A stretch of DNA of 64,000 nt from Candidatus Latescibacterota bacterium (lineage in GTDB: Bacteria > Latescibacterota > UBA2968): the NCBI GenBank assembly GCA_022824945.1, contig JAJDYX010000036.1, forward strand, positions 31,548-95,547, read 5' to 3'. Under the pieces are notes generated by a model, which saw nothing but the letters and a program-made list of their open reading frames with translations, did no database searches and had not been told where the DNA came from. The position numbers and the translations under genes were made by a program. Below are positions 36,601 through 45,522 of this stretch, in pieces; the stretch's first letter is position 1, and each line of letters starts with the position of its first letter.

Positions 36601-36884
36601 CTATCAGAGAAGCCGGTGCCGTGCGTTTCCGTCCCATTCTCCTGACCTCAGTCACGACATTTCTCGGCCTCACGCCCCTGCTATTAGAAAAAAGCCTTCA
36701 GGCGCAATTCCTGGTGCCAATGGCCATATCCCTCGGTTTTGGCGTTCTCTTTGCAACCGTCATCACCCTCTTGCTCGTCCCCATTACCTACAATATTCTC
36801 GAAGATCTCATCAACGCCTTCTACCGCCTCATTGGACGCGAACGCCGCGCATTCCGCGCAGACCTGACTCGCGCAGCAGATTAA
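33675..36884 (+). CDS. RND family efflux transporter permease (AcrB/HAE1 type)
   Basis: 1,069-residue proton-driven inner-membrane pump with 12 membrane segments and two large periplasmic loops. It starts MKNAIEWFARNSVAANLLMVLILGGGI. The TM4 proton-relay pair is in VLGIVVDDAVIVGENIY, and the second half has VALTGIVVNDSLVMVDFIN. The repeat of each half and the porter-domain motifs match the AcrB/MexB superfamily, in the metal/drug-neutral branch; substrate cannot be predicted. Translationally coupled to the adaptor (ATGA overlap). Confidence 0.94.
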   Translation: MKNAIEWFARNSVAANLLMVLILGGGILLVSRIRMEVFPEFSQDMINISMIYLGAAPEEVEEAVCIRIEEAVLGLEGIERITSTASENRGVVNIELESGADMRKLLDDVKARVDAITTFPVETEKPVIREITNRRQVINVAISGPTDEKTLKTIGEQVRDDIATIPGITQVDLVSARPYEIAIEVSENDLRRYDLTFSEIAMAIRRFSIDLPGGAIRTKGGEILLRTKGQAYHGKEFESLVLRSRPDGTHLRLGDVATVIDGFVETDQSAQFDAEPTVTVKVYRVGDQNALDITEKVKAYINNTQQRMPDGIKLTVWADFSRILNDRLELMLHNGQLGFILVFIALTMFLRLRLAFWVALGIPISFLGAIGLMPFFDISINMISLFAFIVVLGIVVDDAVIVGENIYRHYQMGKRGLRAAIDGAQEVSVPVIFAILTSIAAFSPLLTVEGSMGKIMRLIPMIVILTLIFSLIESLFILPAHLAHAKIDLKKDGDPPRKRAIISLWQRVQNGVADGLLTAVDRYYRPFLEWALQWRYLTLAGGVATLFLTVGLVGGGWIKFVFFPNVEADNIVAILTMPQGTPAEVTETAVRRLEASARQLQREIEGEKSGAVFRHVFASVGEQPYRAAQGPPTGNAASFSSAHLGEVYIELVPSENRDISSEEIANRWRKLTGTIPDAVELTYSSSLFSSGEAINIQFSGPDYGELREVAEKFKSALDDYPGVFDIADSFRPGKEEVKLSLTRQAETLGITLADLARQVRQAFYGEEAQRIQRGRDDIRVMVRYPESERRSLGNLEDMRIRTPSGGEVPFSIAASAELGRGYASIRRTDRQRVINVTSDVDISIANANEIIADFTRTVLPQILADHPRVRYDFEGQQREQTEMLQGLAQSFVIALLIIYILLAIPFKSYAQPLIVMGAIPFGIVGAVWGHVALGFNLSILSVFGIVALTGIVVNDSLVMVDFINKQREKGHALSEAIREAGAVRFRPILLTSVTTFLGLTPLLLEKSLQAQFLVPMAISLGFGVLFATVITLLLVPITYNILEDLINAFYRLIGRERRAFRADLTRAAD

Positions 36885-36897
36885 CCAATTCAAAAGA

Positions 36898-36926
36898 TTG
36901 ACAAGCTATTTCGATGCGTGTACATT
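36898..36926 (+). promoter_or_regulatory. Promoter at the head of the catabolic island
   Basis: TTGACA (36898-36903), 17 bases, TACATT (36921-36926). The sulfatase ATG lies about 50 bases downstream behind AAAGGAAC. Confidence 0.6.
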
Positions 36927-36979
36927 GCGCTCACGGTATATAAAGCACCTGTATAGCTCAAAATTGAAAGGAACAATCA

Positions 36980-38353
36980 ATGGCCCCCAACATCATCTTT
37001 ATCCTCACCGATGATCAAGGACCCTGGGCTGCCGGGTGTTATGGCAATCCAGAAATTCGCACTCCCAATCTCGACCGCATTGCCGCCACGGGTATTCGCT
37101 TCGACAATTTTTTTGTCACCATCCCCGTATGCTCGCCCAGCCGCGCCTCTTTTCTCACCGGTCGCATACCCTCACAACACGGCGTACACGACTGGATCCG
37201 CGAAGGCAACACCGGTCCCGATGCGGCTTCTTATCTGCAGGATGAAATCTGCTATACCGATATCCTATCCGAACACGGCTGGACATGTGGGCTATCGGGC
37301 AAATGGCACCTGGGCAATAGCACCTTGCCGCAGCACGGCTTCTCGCACTGGTTTGCCCATGAAAAAGGCGGTGGTCCCTACAACGACGCCACACTGGTAC
37401 GCAATGGCGAACTCGTCACCGTACCGGGTTATGTGACCACCGCCATCACAGACGACGCCCTCGCATTTATCGACAATCACGCCAATGACGACAACCCCTT
37501 TTACCTCAGCGTCCACTATACAGCGCCCCACAGCCCCTGGACTGGACACCCCCAGGATATTGTCGATTCCTATGACGACTGCCCATTCGAATCCTGTCCA
37601 CAAGAAGATCCGCACCCCTGGGCGGGTGGCTTAAGCGGCAATTTGGGCAACCGCGAAAGTCTCAAAGGCTACTTTGCCGCTGTCACTGCAATGGACTATG
37701 ACGTAGGGCGCATCCTCGATAAAATTGAGGACAAAGGAATTCGCGACAACACCCTCGTTGTCTTCACCTCTGACAATGGTTTTTCCTGTGGTCATCACGG
37801 CTTTTGGGGCAAGGGCAATGGTACGCGCCCCTTAAATATGTATGAAAACTCCATCAAAGTCCCCTTCTTGGCCAGCCATCCTGGCGTCATCCCCGAAGGC
37901 AGCGTGCAGCCCGCAATGGCCTCGGGGTACGATTTTATGCCCACCCTTCTCGACTATCTCAACTTGCCTCTACCCGAAGACCGCAACTATCCCGGCCGAT
38001 CTTTCCTCGCCGCGCTCAAAGGCGAAGAAGACCCCGGACGCGACAATGTCGTTATCTACGACGAATACGGCACGACGCGCATGATCCGCACGGCCGAGTG
38101 GAAATACGTACATCGCTATCCCGATGGTCCCAATGAACTCTACGACCTGCAAAACGATCCCGACGAGCGCAGCAATCTCGTTGGCGACACCGCCCAGGCC
38201 AACCGCATCAAAACGATGAGAACGCAGATGGAAACGTGGTTTGCAACCTATAGCGTCCCCGACAAAGACGGACGCGATTACACTGTCAGCGGCGGCGGAC
38301 AACTCCGCCCCGTCGGCCAAAAATGGGAAGACGACCGCAAACCTTTTGCGTAA
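36980..38353 (+). CDS. Sulfatase 1 (formylglycine-dependent)
   Basis: 457-residue alkaline-phosphatase-fold sulfatase. The metal site IIFILTDDQGPWAAGCYGN opens the protein, and C51 in CSPSRASFLTGR is the Cys of the C-x-P-S-R motif that is converted to formylglycine. SGKWHLG carries the catalytic Lys-His, and VVFTSDNGFSCGHHG supplies later metal ligands. There is no signal peptide, so a cytoplasmic enzyme acting on imported sulfated sugars is likely. The C-terminal tail matches sulfatase 2 in style but not closely. Activation needs a formylglycine-generating enzyme not in this window. Confidence 0.93.
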   Translation: MAPNIIFILTDDQGPWAAGCYGNPEIRTPNLDRIAATGIRFDNFFVTIPVCSPSRASFLTGRIPSQHGVHDWIREGNTGPDAASYLQDEICYTDILSEHGWTCGLSGKWHLGNSTLPQHGFSHWFAHEKGGGPYNDATLVRNGELVTVPGYVTTAITDDALAFIDNHANDDNPFYLSVHYTAPHSPWTGHPQDIVDSYDDCPFESCPQEDPHPWAGGLSGNLGNRESLKGYFAAVTAMDYDVGRILDKIEDKGIRDNTLVVFTSDNGFSCGHHGFWGKGNGTRPLNMYENSIKVPFLASHPGVIPEGSVQPAMASGYDFMPTLLDYLNLPLPEDRNYPGRSFLAALKGEEDPGRDNVVIYDEYGTTRMIRTAEWKYVHRYPDGPNELYDLQNDPDERSNLVGDTAQANRIKTMRTQMETWFATYSVPDKDGRDYTVSGGGQLRPVGQKWEDDRKPFA

Positions 38354-38397
38354 AAAGCAGTCAGCTTTCAGACAGTTTTCTATCAAAGGAGGTACCG

Positions 38398-39282
38398 ATG
38401 AAAGCGGGTGTGTGCAGTTACTGCTTCAATTCGATGCTGACCGAGGGTAAGATCTCTTTGATGGAGGCGATTGAATTCGTGGGAAAGGAGACTGAGGCCG
38501 ACTGCTTTGAGCCTTACTCCCCATACTGGAGTTCCGATCAAGACGTGCAAGAACAGGCGCGTGAGGCCCGGAGTCTGATGGACCGGGTGGGCCTGCAGGC
38601 CTCGTGCCATGCCCTGGCGACCGATTTCGCCGTTTACGACGAAGGCGAAAATCGCGCCTGCCTGGACTGGTGTGAGAAGATGCTCCAGGTCACCGTGATC
38701 CTCGGGGCCGATACGGTCCGCGTCGATCCTCGCACCGCCCCACCTCCCGGCAGATCCCGCGACGATATCGATCCCGAAGACGCCCTCGCCCGCGTTGCTC
38801 AAAGCATGCAGACCGTCGCCGACATCGCTACCGAAAAAGGCCTGAAAGTCGGCGTTGAGAACCACGGACTGCTGCTCGGACGCACGTCGCAGACCGCGCG
38901 CATCGTCGAACTGGTCAATCGCCCCAACTTCGGCGTGAATCTCGACTTCACCAATTTCCGCACGGTCTTCGGAGAAGACCACGTTGAGGCGGCCCGGCTT
39001 CTCGCCAGACATGTCGTCCACATCCACGCCAAGGACTTCCACATTCGGCAGGATCCCCAGCCTGGAGAAGAGTGGCGCGAAATCCCCTCGGGCGAATACG
39101 TCAAGCGCGCGGTCGGCGGCGAGGGGAACTCGGGTTGGGCCGAGATCTTTCGCATCCTCAAAGATGCGGGCTACAGGGGTGCTATCTCCCTCGAGGGCTC
39201 AGATCCAGCGAACATCCGGGGCAGTGTCGCGAAAGGGGTGGCCAATCTGAAGCGTATCATCGCGGAGGTGGAGCGGTTGTAA
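38398..39282 (+). CDS. Sugar phosphate isomerase/epimerase-like TIM barrel
   Basis: 294 residues from the ATG at 38398, which has AAAGGAGGTACC before it; the earlier frame is read-through from the sulfatase. The xylose-isomerase-like fold is shown by VGVENHGLLLG (metal Glu), VNLDFTNFRTVFGEDHVEAARLLARHVVHIHAKDFH and GAISLEGSDPANI (last metal Glu). Substrate unknown; relatives act as epimerases or dehydratases on sugars and inositols. It is somewhat richer in GC than its neighbours, a possible sign of separate acquisition. Confidence 0.85.
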   Translation: MKAGVCSYCFNSMLTEGKISLMEAIEFVGKETEADCFEPYSPYWSSDQDVQEQAREARSLMDRVGLQASCHALATDFAVYDEGENRACLDWCEKMLQVTVILGADTVRVDPRTAPPPGRSRDDIDPEDALARVAQSMQTVADIATEKGLKVGVENHGLLLGRTSQTARIVELVNRPNFGVNLDFTNFRTVFGEDHVEAARLLARHVVHIHAKDFHIRQDPQPGEEWREIPSGEYVKRAVGGEGNSGWAEIFRILKDAGYRGAISLEGSDPANIRGSVAKGVANLKRIIAEVERL

Positions 39283-39456
39283 TGCCAGAGCTAATCGCAT
39301 ATTACGCGATAAAACAATGGTTGCAAACATTCCCCTATCGCATTGAGTTGGATTTGGTTACATTTTTACGATGAAAACTCGATATTTGGAAGTAACATTT
39401 CGCAAGGGTAAACCGCTTGCAGCCTATTTGTATTTTAAGAAAATCGGAGACGGAAT

Positions 39457-40683
39457 ATGAACGAAAAATTAGCTCTTTATGGCGGGGAAAAAACGCGCAC
39501 AGCCCCCTTCCCTTCGCGCGCGCCATTTGGAAAAAAAGAAGAAGAATTGTTGTTGGACGCCGTGCGCAGTCAAAATTTGTTTGGCAAGAGCGGCACCTAT
39601 GTCAAAGATTTTGAAAAACAATTTGCCGAATTTTACGGAATGGAATACGCACAAAGCTCAACGAGTGGCACGGCGGCCATCCATCTGGCAGTGGGCGTTG
39701 TCGATCCTGAGCCAGGAGACGAAATCATCACCGCGCCCATTACCGATCCGGGCAGCGTAATGCCCATTTTAATTCAAAATGCCGTGCCTATATTTGCCGA
39801 CGTCGATCCCCTGACAATGAACATGACCCCTGAATCAATTGAAGCAAATATTACAGACCGAACGCGCGCAATCATCCTCGTACATCTATTTGGGCGCCCC
39901 TGCAATGTTGAAGAAGTGGTAAAAATTGCAGAAAAATACCACATTACGCTAATTGAAGATTGCAGCCAATGTCATGCCACCAAATACAAAGGTCGCTATG
40001 TGGGAACTTTTGGGCATATGGGTTGTTTTAGCTTGCAGCAGTCCAAACACATGACCACGGGCGATGGCGGGATGACGGTCACGCATGACCGAGAAACCTA
40101 TATTCGCCTCAAGCTATTTTCCGATAAAGGATGGGATTATCAATATATGGGCGAACGCGATCACGCTTTTGTCGCACCTAACTATCGCATGACCGAAATG
40201 CAGGGCGCGGTTGGCCTCGCACAGTTGGACAAGGTGCGCGGCGTAGTCGAAAGACGCCACGAATTGGGCGCATTGCTGTGTGAACTGATAGCCGATGCGC
40301 CGGGAATAACACCCATTCCACCCGAGGGAGACCGCGAGGTTTCATGGTGGAATTTTGTTTTTCACGTCACAGGTCACGATCCCGATGAATTTTGCAAAGC
40401 CGTACGCGCCGAAGGCGTATCCATGGGGGCACATTATATCAAAGATCCAATTTTTATGCGCGGGAATTACCTGACCGAAAAACGCACTTATGGAAACAGC
40501 GGATTCCCCTTTCACCACGGCGTAACAAGCCGCGAATATAACTATGGCCCAGAACTCGTTCCCGGTGCAGTACAGGCATTGAGTACAGTCGTCGTATGGG
40601 GCTTGCACGAGCACCTCGACGAAAAAGACATCCGCGACACCGCCGCCGCAATCAACAAAGTTGCAAACGGCCTGAGCAGATAG
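39457..40683 (+). CDS. DegT/DnrJ/EryC1/StrS-family aminotransferase
   Basis: 408-residue PLP-dependent enzyme of the sugar aminotransferase group. The PLP Lys is K197 in SLQQSKHMTTGDGG, and D in EDCSQCHATKYKGR and STSGTAAIHLAV complete the cofactor site. FGRPCNVEEVVKIAEKY also fits. Members make amino sugars or act as dehydratases. GGAG is eight bases before the ATG. The 174 bases upstream show no terminator, so it may be read together with the preceding isomerase. Confidence 0.9.
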   Translation: MNEKLALYGGEKTRTAPFPSRAPFGKKEEELLLDAVRSQNLFGKSGTYVKDFEKQFAEFYGMEYAQSSTSGTAAIHLAVGVVDPEPGDEIITAPITDPGSVMPILIQNAVPIFADVDPLTMNMTPESIEANITDRTRAIILVHLFGRPCNVEEVVKIAEKYHITLIEDCSQCHATKYKGRYVGTFGHMGCFSLQQSKHMTTGDGGMTVTHDRETYIRLKLFSDKGWDYQYMGERDHAFVAPNYRMTEMQGAVGLAQLDKVRGVVERRHELGALLCELIADAPGITPIPPEGDREVSWWNFVFHVTGHDPDEFCKAVRAEGVSMGAHYIKDPIFMRGNYLTEKRTYGNSGFPFHHGVTSREYNYGPELVPGAVQALSTVVVWGLHEHLDEKDIRDTAAAINKVANGLSR

Positions 40684-40700
40684 ACGAGAAAAGGAACCAA

Positions 40701-41726
40701 ATGCACCAGTCTCGTACACAGTGGTATTACACCAGAGGCATCTTTGTACTCTGTATCCTGGCTCTTTATGCTTGCGGAAACACACCGCCGCCGGACATCA
40801 CGGGACCGGGAGAACCCGGTGCAGAACCAATACCGGGCGGTCCTGGACAGATCGCATATATAAAACAAAATCTGCGAACGGGCAGTTTTCATCTCCATAT
40901 CGTAGATCCCGACGGTAAAAATCCCATCAATCTCAATCCCATAGACGATCTGGCTGAATATACCGGGCAATCGTGGTCGCCCGACGGCTCTCAACTCGCC
41001 TTTGCCTCAAATCGCAGTGGCAATGCCAATTTCAATATTTTTGTCATGAATGCCGACGGGAACAATATCCGCAGTGTGGTTGAAGATTTGGGAAACGAAT
41101 TTGCAGCATCCTGGTCGCCCGATGGACAGAAAATACTCTTTCAGACATGGCTCAGCGATGAGACAGCCTGGGATATTTATGTGGTCAACATCAATGGTTC
41201 TGGTAAAAAGGTACTGATCAATACGGATATGGAAGAACAACTGCCCGTCTGGTCGCCCGATGGCACCAAATTTGCCTATCACGCTGGGCATCGCGGCCAG
41301 GGAATCGACATCTATGTCGCCAATGCCGATGGTACAGGCGCGATGCGTTTGACAGATGGCAATGGCACCTTGCACGCTGCACCTGCCTGGTCGCCCGACG
41401 GCACGCAGATTGCGTTCGAATCCAATCGCCATCAACCCCCGCCAACGGGCACGCGAACGCCCCTGGCGCAGTACGAGATTTACGTGATGAATCGAGACGG
41501 ATCAAATATGCGTCGCCTCACGTCCTCCCAACCCCTCGAAGCAGTACGCAATCCAACCTGGTCGCCGGATGGGAAACAAATTGCATTTGAATTTCACACT
41601 TATTCAACAGAACTCATCACAGGATTTTCGACCATTAAGGTCATGAATGCAGATGGGTCCAATGTGTACTCCATACCCGACCTCCCCATTGGCGCGCGCT
41701 TCCCGCGCTGGTCGCCTGTTCCTTAA
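40701..41726 (+). CDS. TolB-like beta-propeller lipoprotein
   Basis: 341 residues. The lipobox LYAC-G at about residue 24 marks a lipoprotein anchored to a membrane, followed by a Pro/Gly-rich linker. Five to six PD40-type blades follow, each with a WSPDG core (SWSPDGSQLAFASNR, SWSPDGQKILF, VWSPDGTKFAYH, AWSPDGTQIAFESNR, TWSPDGKQIAFEF, RWSPVP). Propellers of this kind bind proteins or glycans. No tol-pal genes are nearby, so it is not TolB itself. The ATG at 40701 is chosen over an upstream frame that overlaps the aminotransferase. Confidence 0.85.
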   Translation: MHQSRTQWYYTRGIFVLCILALYACGNTPPPDITGPGEPGAEPIPGGPGQIAYIKQNLRTGSFHLHIVDPDGKNPINLNPIDDLAEYTGQSWSPDGSQLAFASNRSGNANFNIFVMNADGNNIRSVVEDLGNEFAASWSPDGQKILFQTWLSDETAWDIYVVNINGSGKKVLINTDMEEQLPVWSPDGTKFAYHAGHRGQGIDIYVANADGTGAMRLTDGNGTLHAAPAWSPDGTQIAFESNRHQPPPTGTRTPLAQYEIYVMNRDGSNMRRLTSSQPLEAVRNPTWSPDGKQIAFEFHTYSTELITGFSTIKVMNADGSNVYSIPDLPIGARFPRWSPVP

Positions 41727-41752
41727 ACACACACCTATTCCGTTGATTCGTC

Positions 41753-41785
41753 AAAGTCTCGGATTTTATCTGAGACTTTTTTATT
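41753..41785 (+). terminator. Terminator after the propeller gene
   Basis: AAAGTCTC (41753-41760) pairs with GAGACTTT (41772-41779), then a T-run. The arms happen to equal those of the terminator at 5,921. Confidence 0.8.
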
Positions 41786-41863
41786 TGACTTCGCCGCTTT
41801 TGTCCAATTAATTGTTCGCGGCTGGGTATATGGTATCGCGAACCACTTTCCAGGAGGCGCATA

Positions 41864-42583
41864 ATGAGACGGCCAACGGATGCTGAACGACAGGAGTGGG
41901 AAGACAACGGCGTGTTGTTTTTAGAAAATGCAATTGTGGGAGAAGATCTCGCACGGTTACAGGCCGTGTTTGATCGGTGTACCGCCGAGGCCAGGCGCGA
42001 ATGGTTGGAGGGAATTGCAAAAGGCACGCGTCCCGCTGCCCATTTTGATATACCAAAGCCATTGGAAAAGGACGATGTATTTATCGACCTCATCGATTAT
42101 CCGGGCTGGTACGGATTTTTGATGGATTTTGCCGATGAAGATTTGATCCTGCTCGCGCCACAAGTGCGAACCCTGCCGGTATCACCCATCAGTTATGTGG
42201 GCTGGCATCCGGATGTCCCGCATACGACACCGCTCCACATGAAGGTACAGATTTATATCGAAGATGTTCCGGCCGATGGCGGAGCATTTGGGTATGTGCC
42301 GGGCAGCCATAAGCCCGATGCTGGGCCGTGTCCCGTGGTCCGTCCGCTCGATTCAATGCCGGGGCACAAAGTGTATCCGGGCAAAGCGGGCGACGCGGTA
42401 TTATTCAATTCTTATGGATGGCATACCTCAATGGTCAACCGCACGTTAAAGCCGCGCAAGTCGATTATCATCATTTACGAAAAGTGGAGTAAGGACCGCA
42501 TACCCACCAACCAATTTGCAGCAATTGCAGATAAATGCACAACGCCAGACCGCAGGCGGTTGTTCAGCCTGGATGAGAGATGA
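41864..42583 (+). CDS. Phytanoyl-CoA dioxygenase family protein 3
   Basis: 239 residues. WHPDVPHTTP gives the HxD-like iron ligands (His-Pro-Asp), the distal His is in YGWHTSMVNRT, and RKSIIIIYEKWS carries the 2-oxoglutarate Arg. CAGGAGGCGCATA is a strong ribosome site. It differs clearly from the other two PhyH proteins, pointing to separate substrates. It is followed four bases later by an amidohydrolase, so they probably act together. Confidence 0.85.
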   Translation: MRRPTDAERQEWEDNGVLFLENAIVGEDLARLQAVFDRCTAEARREWLEGIAKGTRPAAHFDIPKPLEKDDVFIDLIDYPGWYGFLMDFADEDLILLAPQVRTLPVSPISYVGWHPDVPHTTPLHMKVQIYIEDVPADGGAFGYVPGSHKPDAGPCPVVRPLDSMPGHKVYPGKAGDAVLFNSYGWHTSMVNRTLKPRKSIIIIYEKWSKDRIPTNQFAAIADKCTTPDRRRLFSLDER

Positions 42584-42587
42584 TAGT

Positions 42588-43490
42588 ATGCCAATTATTG
42601 ACTCGCACCTGCATGTATTTGAAAAACTGTCTGATAAATTTCCCCGCGAGGTAAATGACCAGTGTCCAGCAGACAGGGCAGAGACAGCGGAAAAATTGCT
42701 GGAAGTCATGGCGGCCAATGGGGTCGATCAGGCAATATTGACCCAGATTGGCGGTGAACAATTGCCGCACCATCAGTATTTGCAGCATTGTTTGAAGACC
42801 TATCCCAATCGCTTCCGGGGAATTGGCTTGATTCCTCGGGACAAATGGGACGCACCGGAAGACCACATGGATCGGCTAACTGAAAATGGGGATATTATCG
42901 GATTTCGAATTAACGAAATTGGCGGGCCTGTCGATCCCCTCTCCCATATGGATGTACGGACATTTACTTCGTATCCCATCTGGAAACACGCTGCTAAAAA
43001 AGACTACGTGATGTGGCTGTATATTCGGGCAAAAGACGCGCATCAAGTCGCCTTTATGGTTCGGGAATTTCCCGAAATTCGCGCCGTGTTTAACCATCTG
43101 ATGATCTGTCCGGGTGAGGGGATGTTTTCCTGGGATGACGAAGGTCGGCCGCACATCAATACCCCCATACCGCCGCTGACGCGCTACTCGATGCTCGGCT
43201 TGCACGAATACCCAAATATCTGCGTACATCTATCGGGACAATATGCATTTAGCCAGGAGGCATGGCCCTATCGCGATCTGGAGAGTTGGCACAAAACACT
43301 GCTTTCCAAATTCGGTGCAGACAAATTGATGTGGGCGACTGATTTTCCATGGATTTTGGAAGATCCGGGGTATGATAAATTGGTACAGGTAATCGATGAA
43401 TTACTACCGGATTTGAGCGCGCAGCAAAAAGCAGAAATTATGGGGGGAACGGCAAAACGGGTTTTGGGCTTTCCCGACGTGGCGGATTGA
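42588..43490 (+). CDS. Amidohydrolase-family TIM-barrel hydrolase
   Basis: 300 residues of the amidohydrolase-2 group (decarboxylases and lactonases such as 4-sulfomuconolactone hydrolase-type). The HxH metal motif is DSHLHVF at residues 5-11; WATDFPWILEDPGYDKL supplies the metal Asp near the C terminus. ATG at 42588 gives MPIIDSHLHVF, the normal family opening. The 3' end overlaps the opposite-strand DUF2723 gene by 53 bases. Confidence 0.87.
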   Translation: MPIIDSHLHVFEKLSDKFPREVNDQCPADRAETAEKLLEVMAANGVDQAILTQIGGEQLPHHQYLQHCLKTYPNRFRGIGLIPRDKWDAPEDHMDRLTENGDIIGFRINEIGGPVDPLSHMDVRTFTSYPIWKHAAKKDYVMWLYIRAKDAHQVAFMVREFPEIRAVFNHLMICPGEGMFSWDDEGRPHINTPIPPLTRYSMLGLHEYPNICVHLSGQYAFSQEAWPYRDLESWHKTLLSKFGADKLMWATDFPWILEDPGYDKLVQVIDELLPDLSAQQKAEIMGGTAKRVLGFPDVAD

Positions 43491-45522
43491 CCCTTTTGAA
43501 ATTGACCTTGTATTGTTCGAGGGCCTCAAGCGCCTTGTTCTTGGGATGGGGATATATGTCGCGGGATTTCCCAAAAGACGCGACAGCATCTACTCTCTTG
43601 CCCTGTTTTTGCAACAGGCTTCCCTTCAAGTAGTATAGCCGCGCCAGAGTTTGCTTTTTCAATGCCTCGTGTTTGAGGGTCTCCGCCCTATTTAACCACG
43701 CCGAGACTTGTTCCCAGTGCGAGCTATTCCCGTGCTCTATAAGTATGGTAGCCATGCCGAGGAGGCAAGTGTAACTTTCCTCTGCGAGGCGGAACAATTC
43801 CTGCATTGAATCGAGAAATCCCGGATCGCCCGATAAATAAATCAAACCCAAATATCGCCCGTACTGAAACAACAATCCATTGCGCCGCACGCACTCCCAG
43901 CGATCAATGGGTTGCTGATGCATCAAATAGGTGAAATATTCCTCTCCACGCGGATGGCGTTTCAGTTCTATGGTACCCGGCTCGCCATCTTTAACCGCCT
44001 CTATGAGAAAACCGTAGATCCGGCCCTGGCGGTCGGGAAAAATGTCGTAATCCATGGGAAAAAAGAGGGTGCGTTCTGTCGAATCAGTAAATTGTTCCAA
44101 AACCTTCTGCTTGTTCTCTTTGGGCAGGAACGGATCATAGAGGCGTTTGTCATATACAAGCCCCTGAAGATTGTACAACGCAACATCTGGACGCCGATTC
44201 TCAATGTATTGATAATAGCCTATCGGTCCGGTTGCATCGCCGAATACAAATAGGACAGCGTCCTCTGGTAGAATATCCAACTGCATGTCTGCATAGTGCT
44301 CGGCAAAGTCGCTATCGGAACGATCATTGGCTCGCCAGTGTTCGTGCACCGACCACGCAACCATCGCCGCGCCCACCAGCACTACCATAGCAATGCTGAG
44401 TCCTGGTCCACGGGCAAATTTGGAGGACAACCGTTCCGTCAACCGATCGAGAACAACCTGCAATCCAATACCCAACCACAAGGCCATTATACCGTAACAC
44501 AATAGAGAATAGGGACGAAAGATCGCGACCCAAAAAAAGTCAAAATCGAAGCCCAGCAAGGCGATCAGCACGATGCTATTGCCGAAAAATATTAGCAGTC
44601 CCGAACCCGCTTTTGCGATCTGCCGCCGCCGAAACAGAACGATCAGGCCGAACACAGCGAGTGCAAATCCCGGCAGCGTCAATTGCCACAAAAATTCGTT
44701 GCTCAGCCATTGCATGAACCCAAATCGGTCATTCCATCCCGCGCTGGGGCTGGTATCTATATGGACGTAGCCTTGCCGGCTGAAATAATGCCAAAATTCT
44801 TTCAATGTATCGATAGAGCCGTAAAAATTGATCAGAGGATCTTGATGTGACCGCCAGACCATCCACGCATAAGGCAAAACCGCACTCGGCAGGGAAACTC
44901 CAAAAAGTAGCGGCAGTTTCCGATACACGGTGCGCCAGACGGGAAAGACCAATAGCATTAAACCCGGCGTAGAAAGCACCATTAGCGGCCAGTGGTTGGT
45001 CAAGCTCAATCCGTAAGTGATAGCCGCGGCAATCCAGATCTCGGTGCGGTGCGGCTGGCGGACGCCGTATAAAAGCAGCGCATAAAGGCCAAAAAAGAAC
45101 AGCGCATTGAGCGTATAAACCTCGGCGATAATAGCCTGAGACCAGAAATGCTCAGAAGCAGCAAATAGCCATGTGGCGGTCCGGGCTGGAATTGGCGATG
45201 CGCCCAACAGGCGGATACACACATAAACGCAACCGCAGGCAAACGCGCCCAATACCGCACTGGACAAATGGCCGAGGAAAGCAACACTACCAAAGGGCAA
45301 TTGTGTAAACAGATAAACAATAAGGGTATAGAGCGGATAGCCCGGAGGGTGAGCCACACCGAGATGCGCTCCAGCCATGAGAAACAGGCCGTCGTCTTCC
45401 AGAACAACAGTGCGCGGCATAGTAAGCACATAAAGCACGAGCGGGGCGACAACTGATGCGGCCAGTGCAGTCCCATCGCGCAAAGGCTTAACTGTTTCGA
45501 CCTGAGCATCCACGCGATTCAT
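43438..45522 (-). CDS. DUF2723 family integral membrane protein (probable glycosyltransferase fold)
   Basis: 694 residues. About ten membrane segments fill residues 20-400; the first loop has LEDDGLFLMAGAHLGVAHPPGYPLYTLI, the DUF2723 signature with the DD/DE-like acidic motif and HPPGYPLY of PMT-type (GT-C) transferases. A soluble TPR-like part (about 600-680) follows. GT-C proteins use lipid-linked sugars, and partner GtrA-like flippases are common. It is coupled to the gtrA-like gene by an ATGA overlap. The last 18 residues run over the amidohydrolase end. Confidence 0.88.
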   Translation of the reverse strand: MNRVDAQVETVKPLRDGTALAASVVAPLVLYVLTMPRTVVLEDDGLFLMAGAHLGVAHPPGYPLYTLIVYLFTQLPFGSVAFLGHLSSAVLGAFACGCVYVCIRLLGASPIPARTATWLFAASEHFWSQAIIAEVYTLNALFFFGLYALLLYGVRQPHRTEIWIAAAITYGLSLTNHWPLMVLSTPGLMLLVFPVWRTVYRKLPLLFGVSLPSAVLPYAWMVWRSHQDPLINFYGSIDTLKEFWHYFSRQGYVHIDTSPSAGWNDRFGFMQWLSNEFLWQLTLPGFALAVFGLIVLFRRRQIAKAGSGLLIFFGNSIVLIALLGFDFDFFWVAIFRPYSLLCYGIMALWLGIGLQVVLDRLTERLSSKFARGPGLSIAMVVLVGAAMVAWSVHEHWRANDRSDSDFAEHYADMQLDILPEDAVLFVFGDATGPIGYYQYIENRRPDVALYNLQGLVYDKRLYDPFLPKENKQKVLEQFTDSTERTLFFPMDYDIFPDRQGRIYGFLIEAVKDGEPGTIELKRHPRGEEYFTYLMHQQPIDRWECVRRNGLLFQYGRYLGLIYLSGDPGFLDSMQELFRLAEESYTCLLGMATILIEHGNSSHWEQVSAWLNRAETLKHEALKKQTLARLYYLKGSLLQKQGKRVDAVASFGKSRDIYPHPKNKALEALEQYKVNFKRVNPPRRESPKPVLPFPP

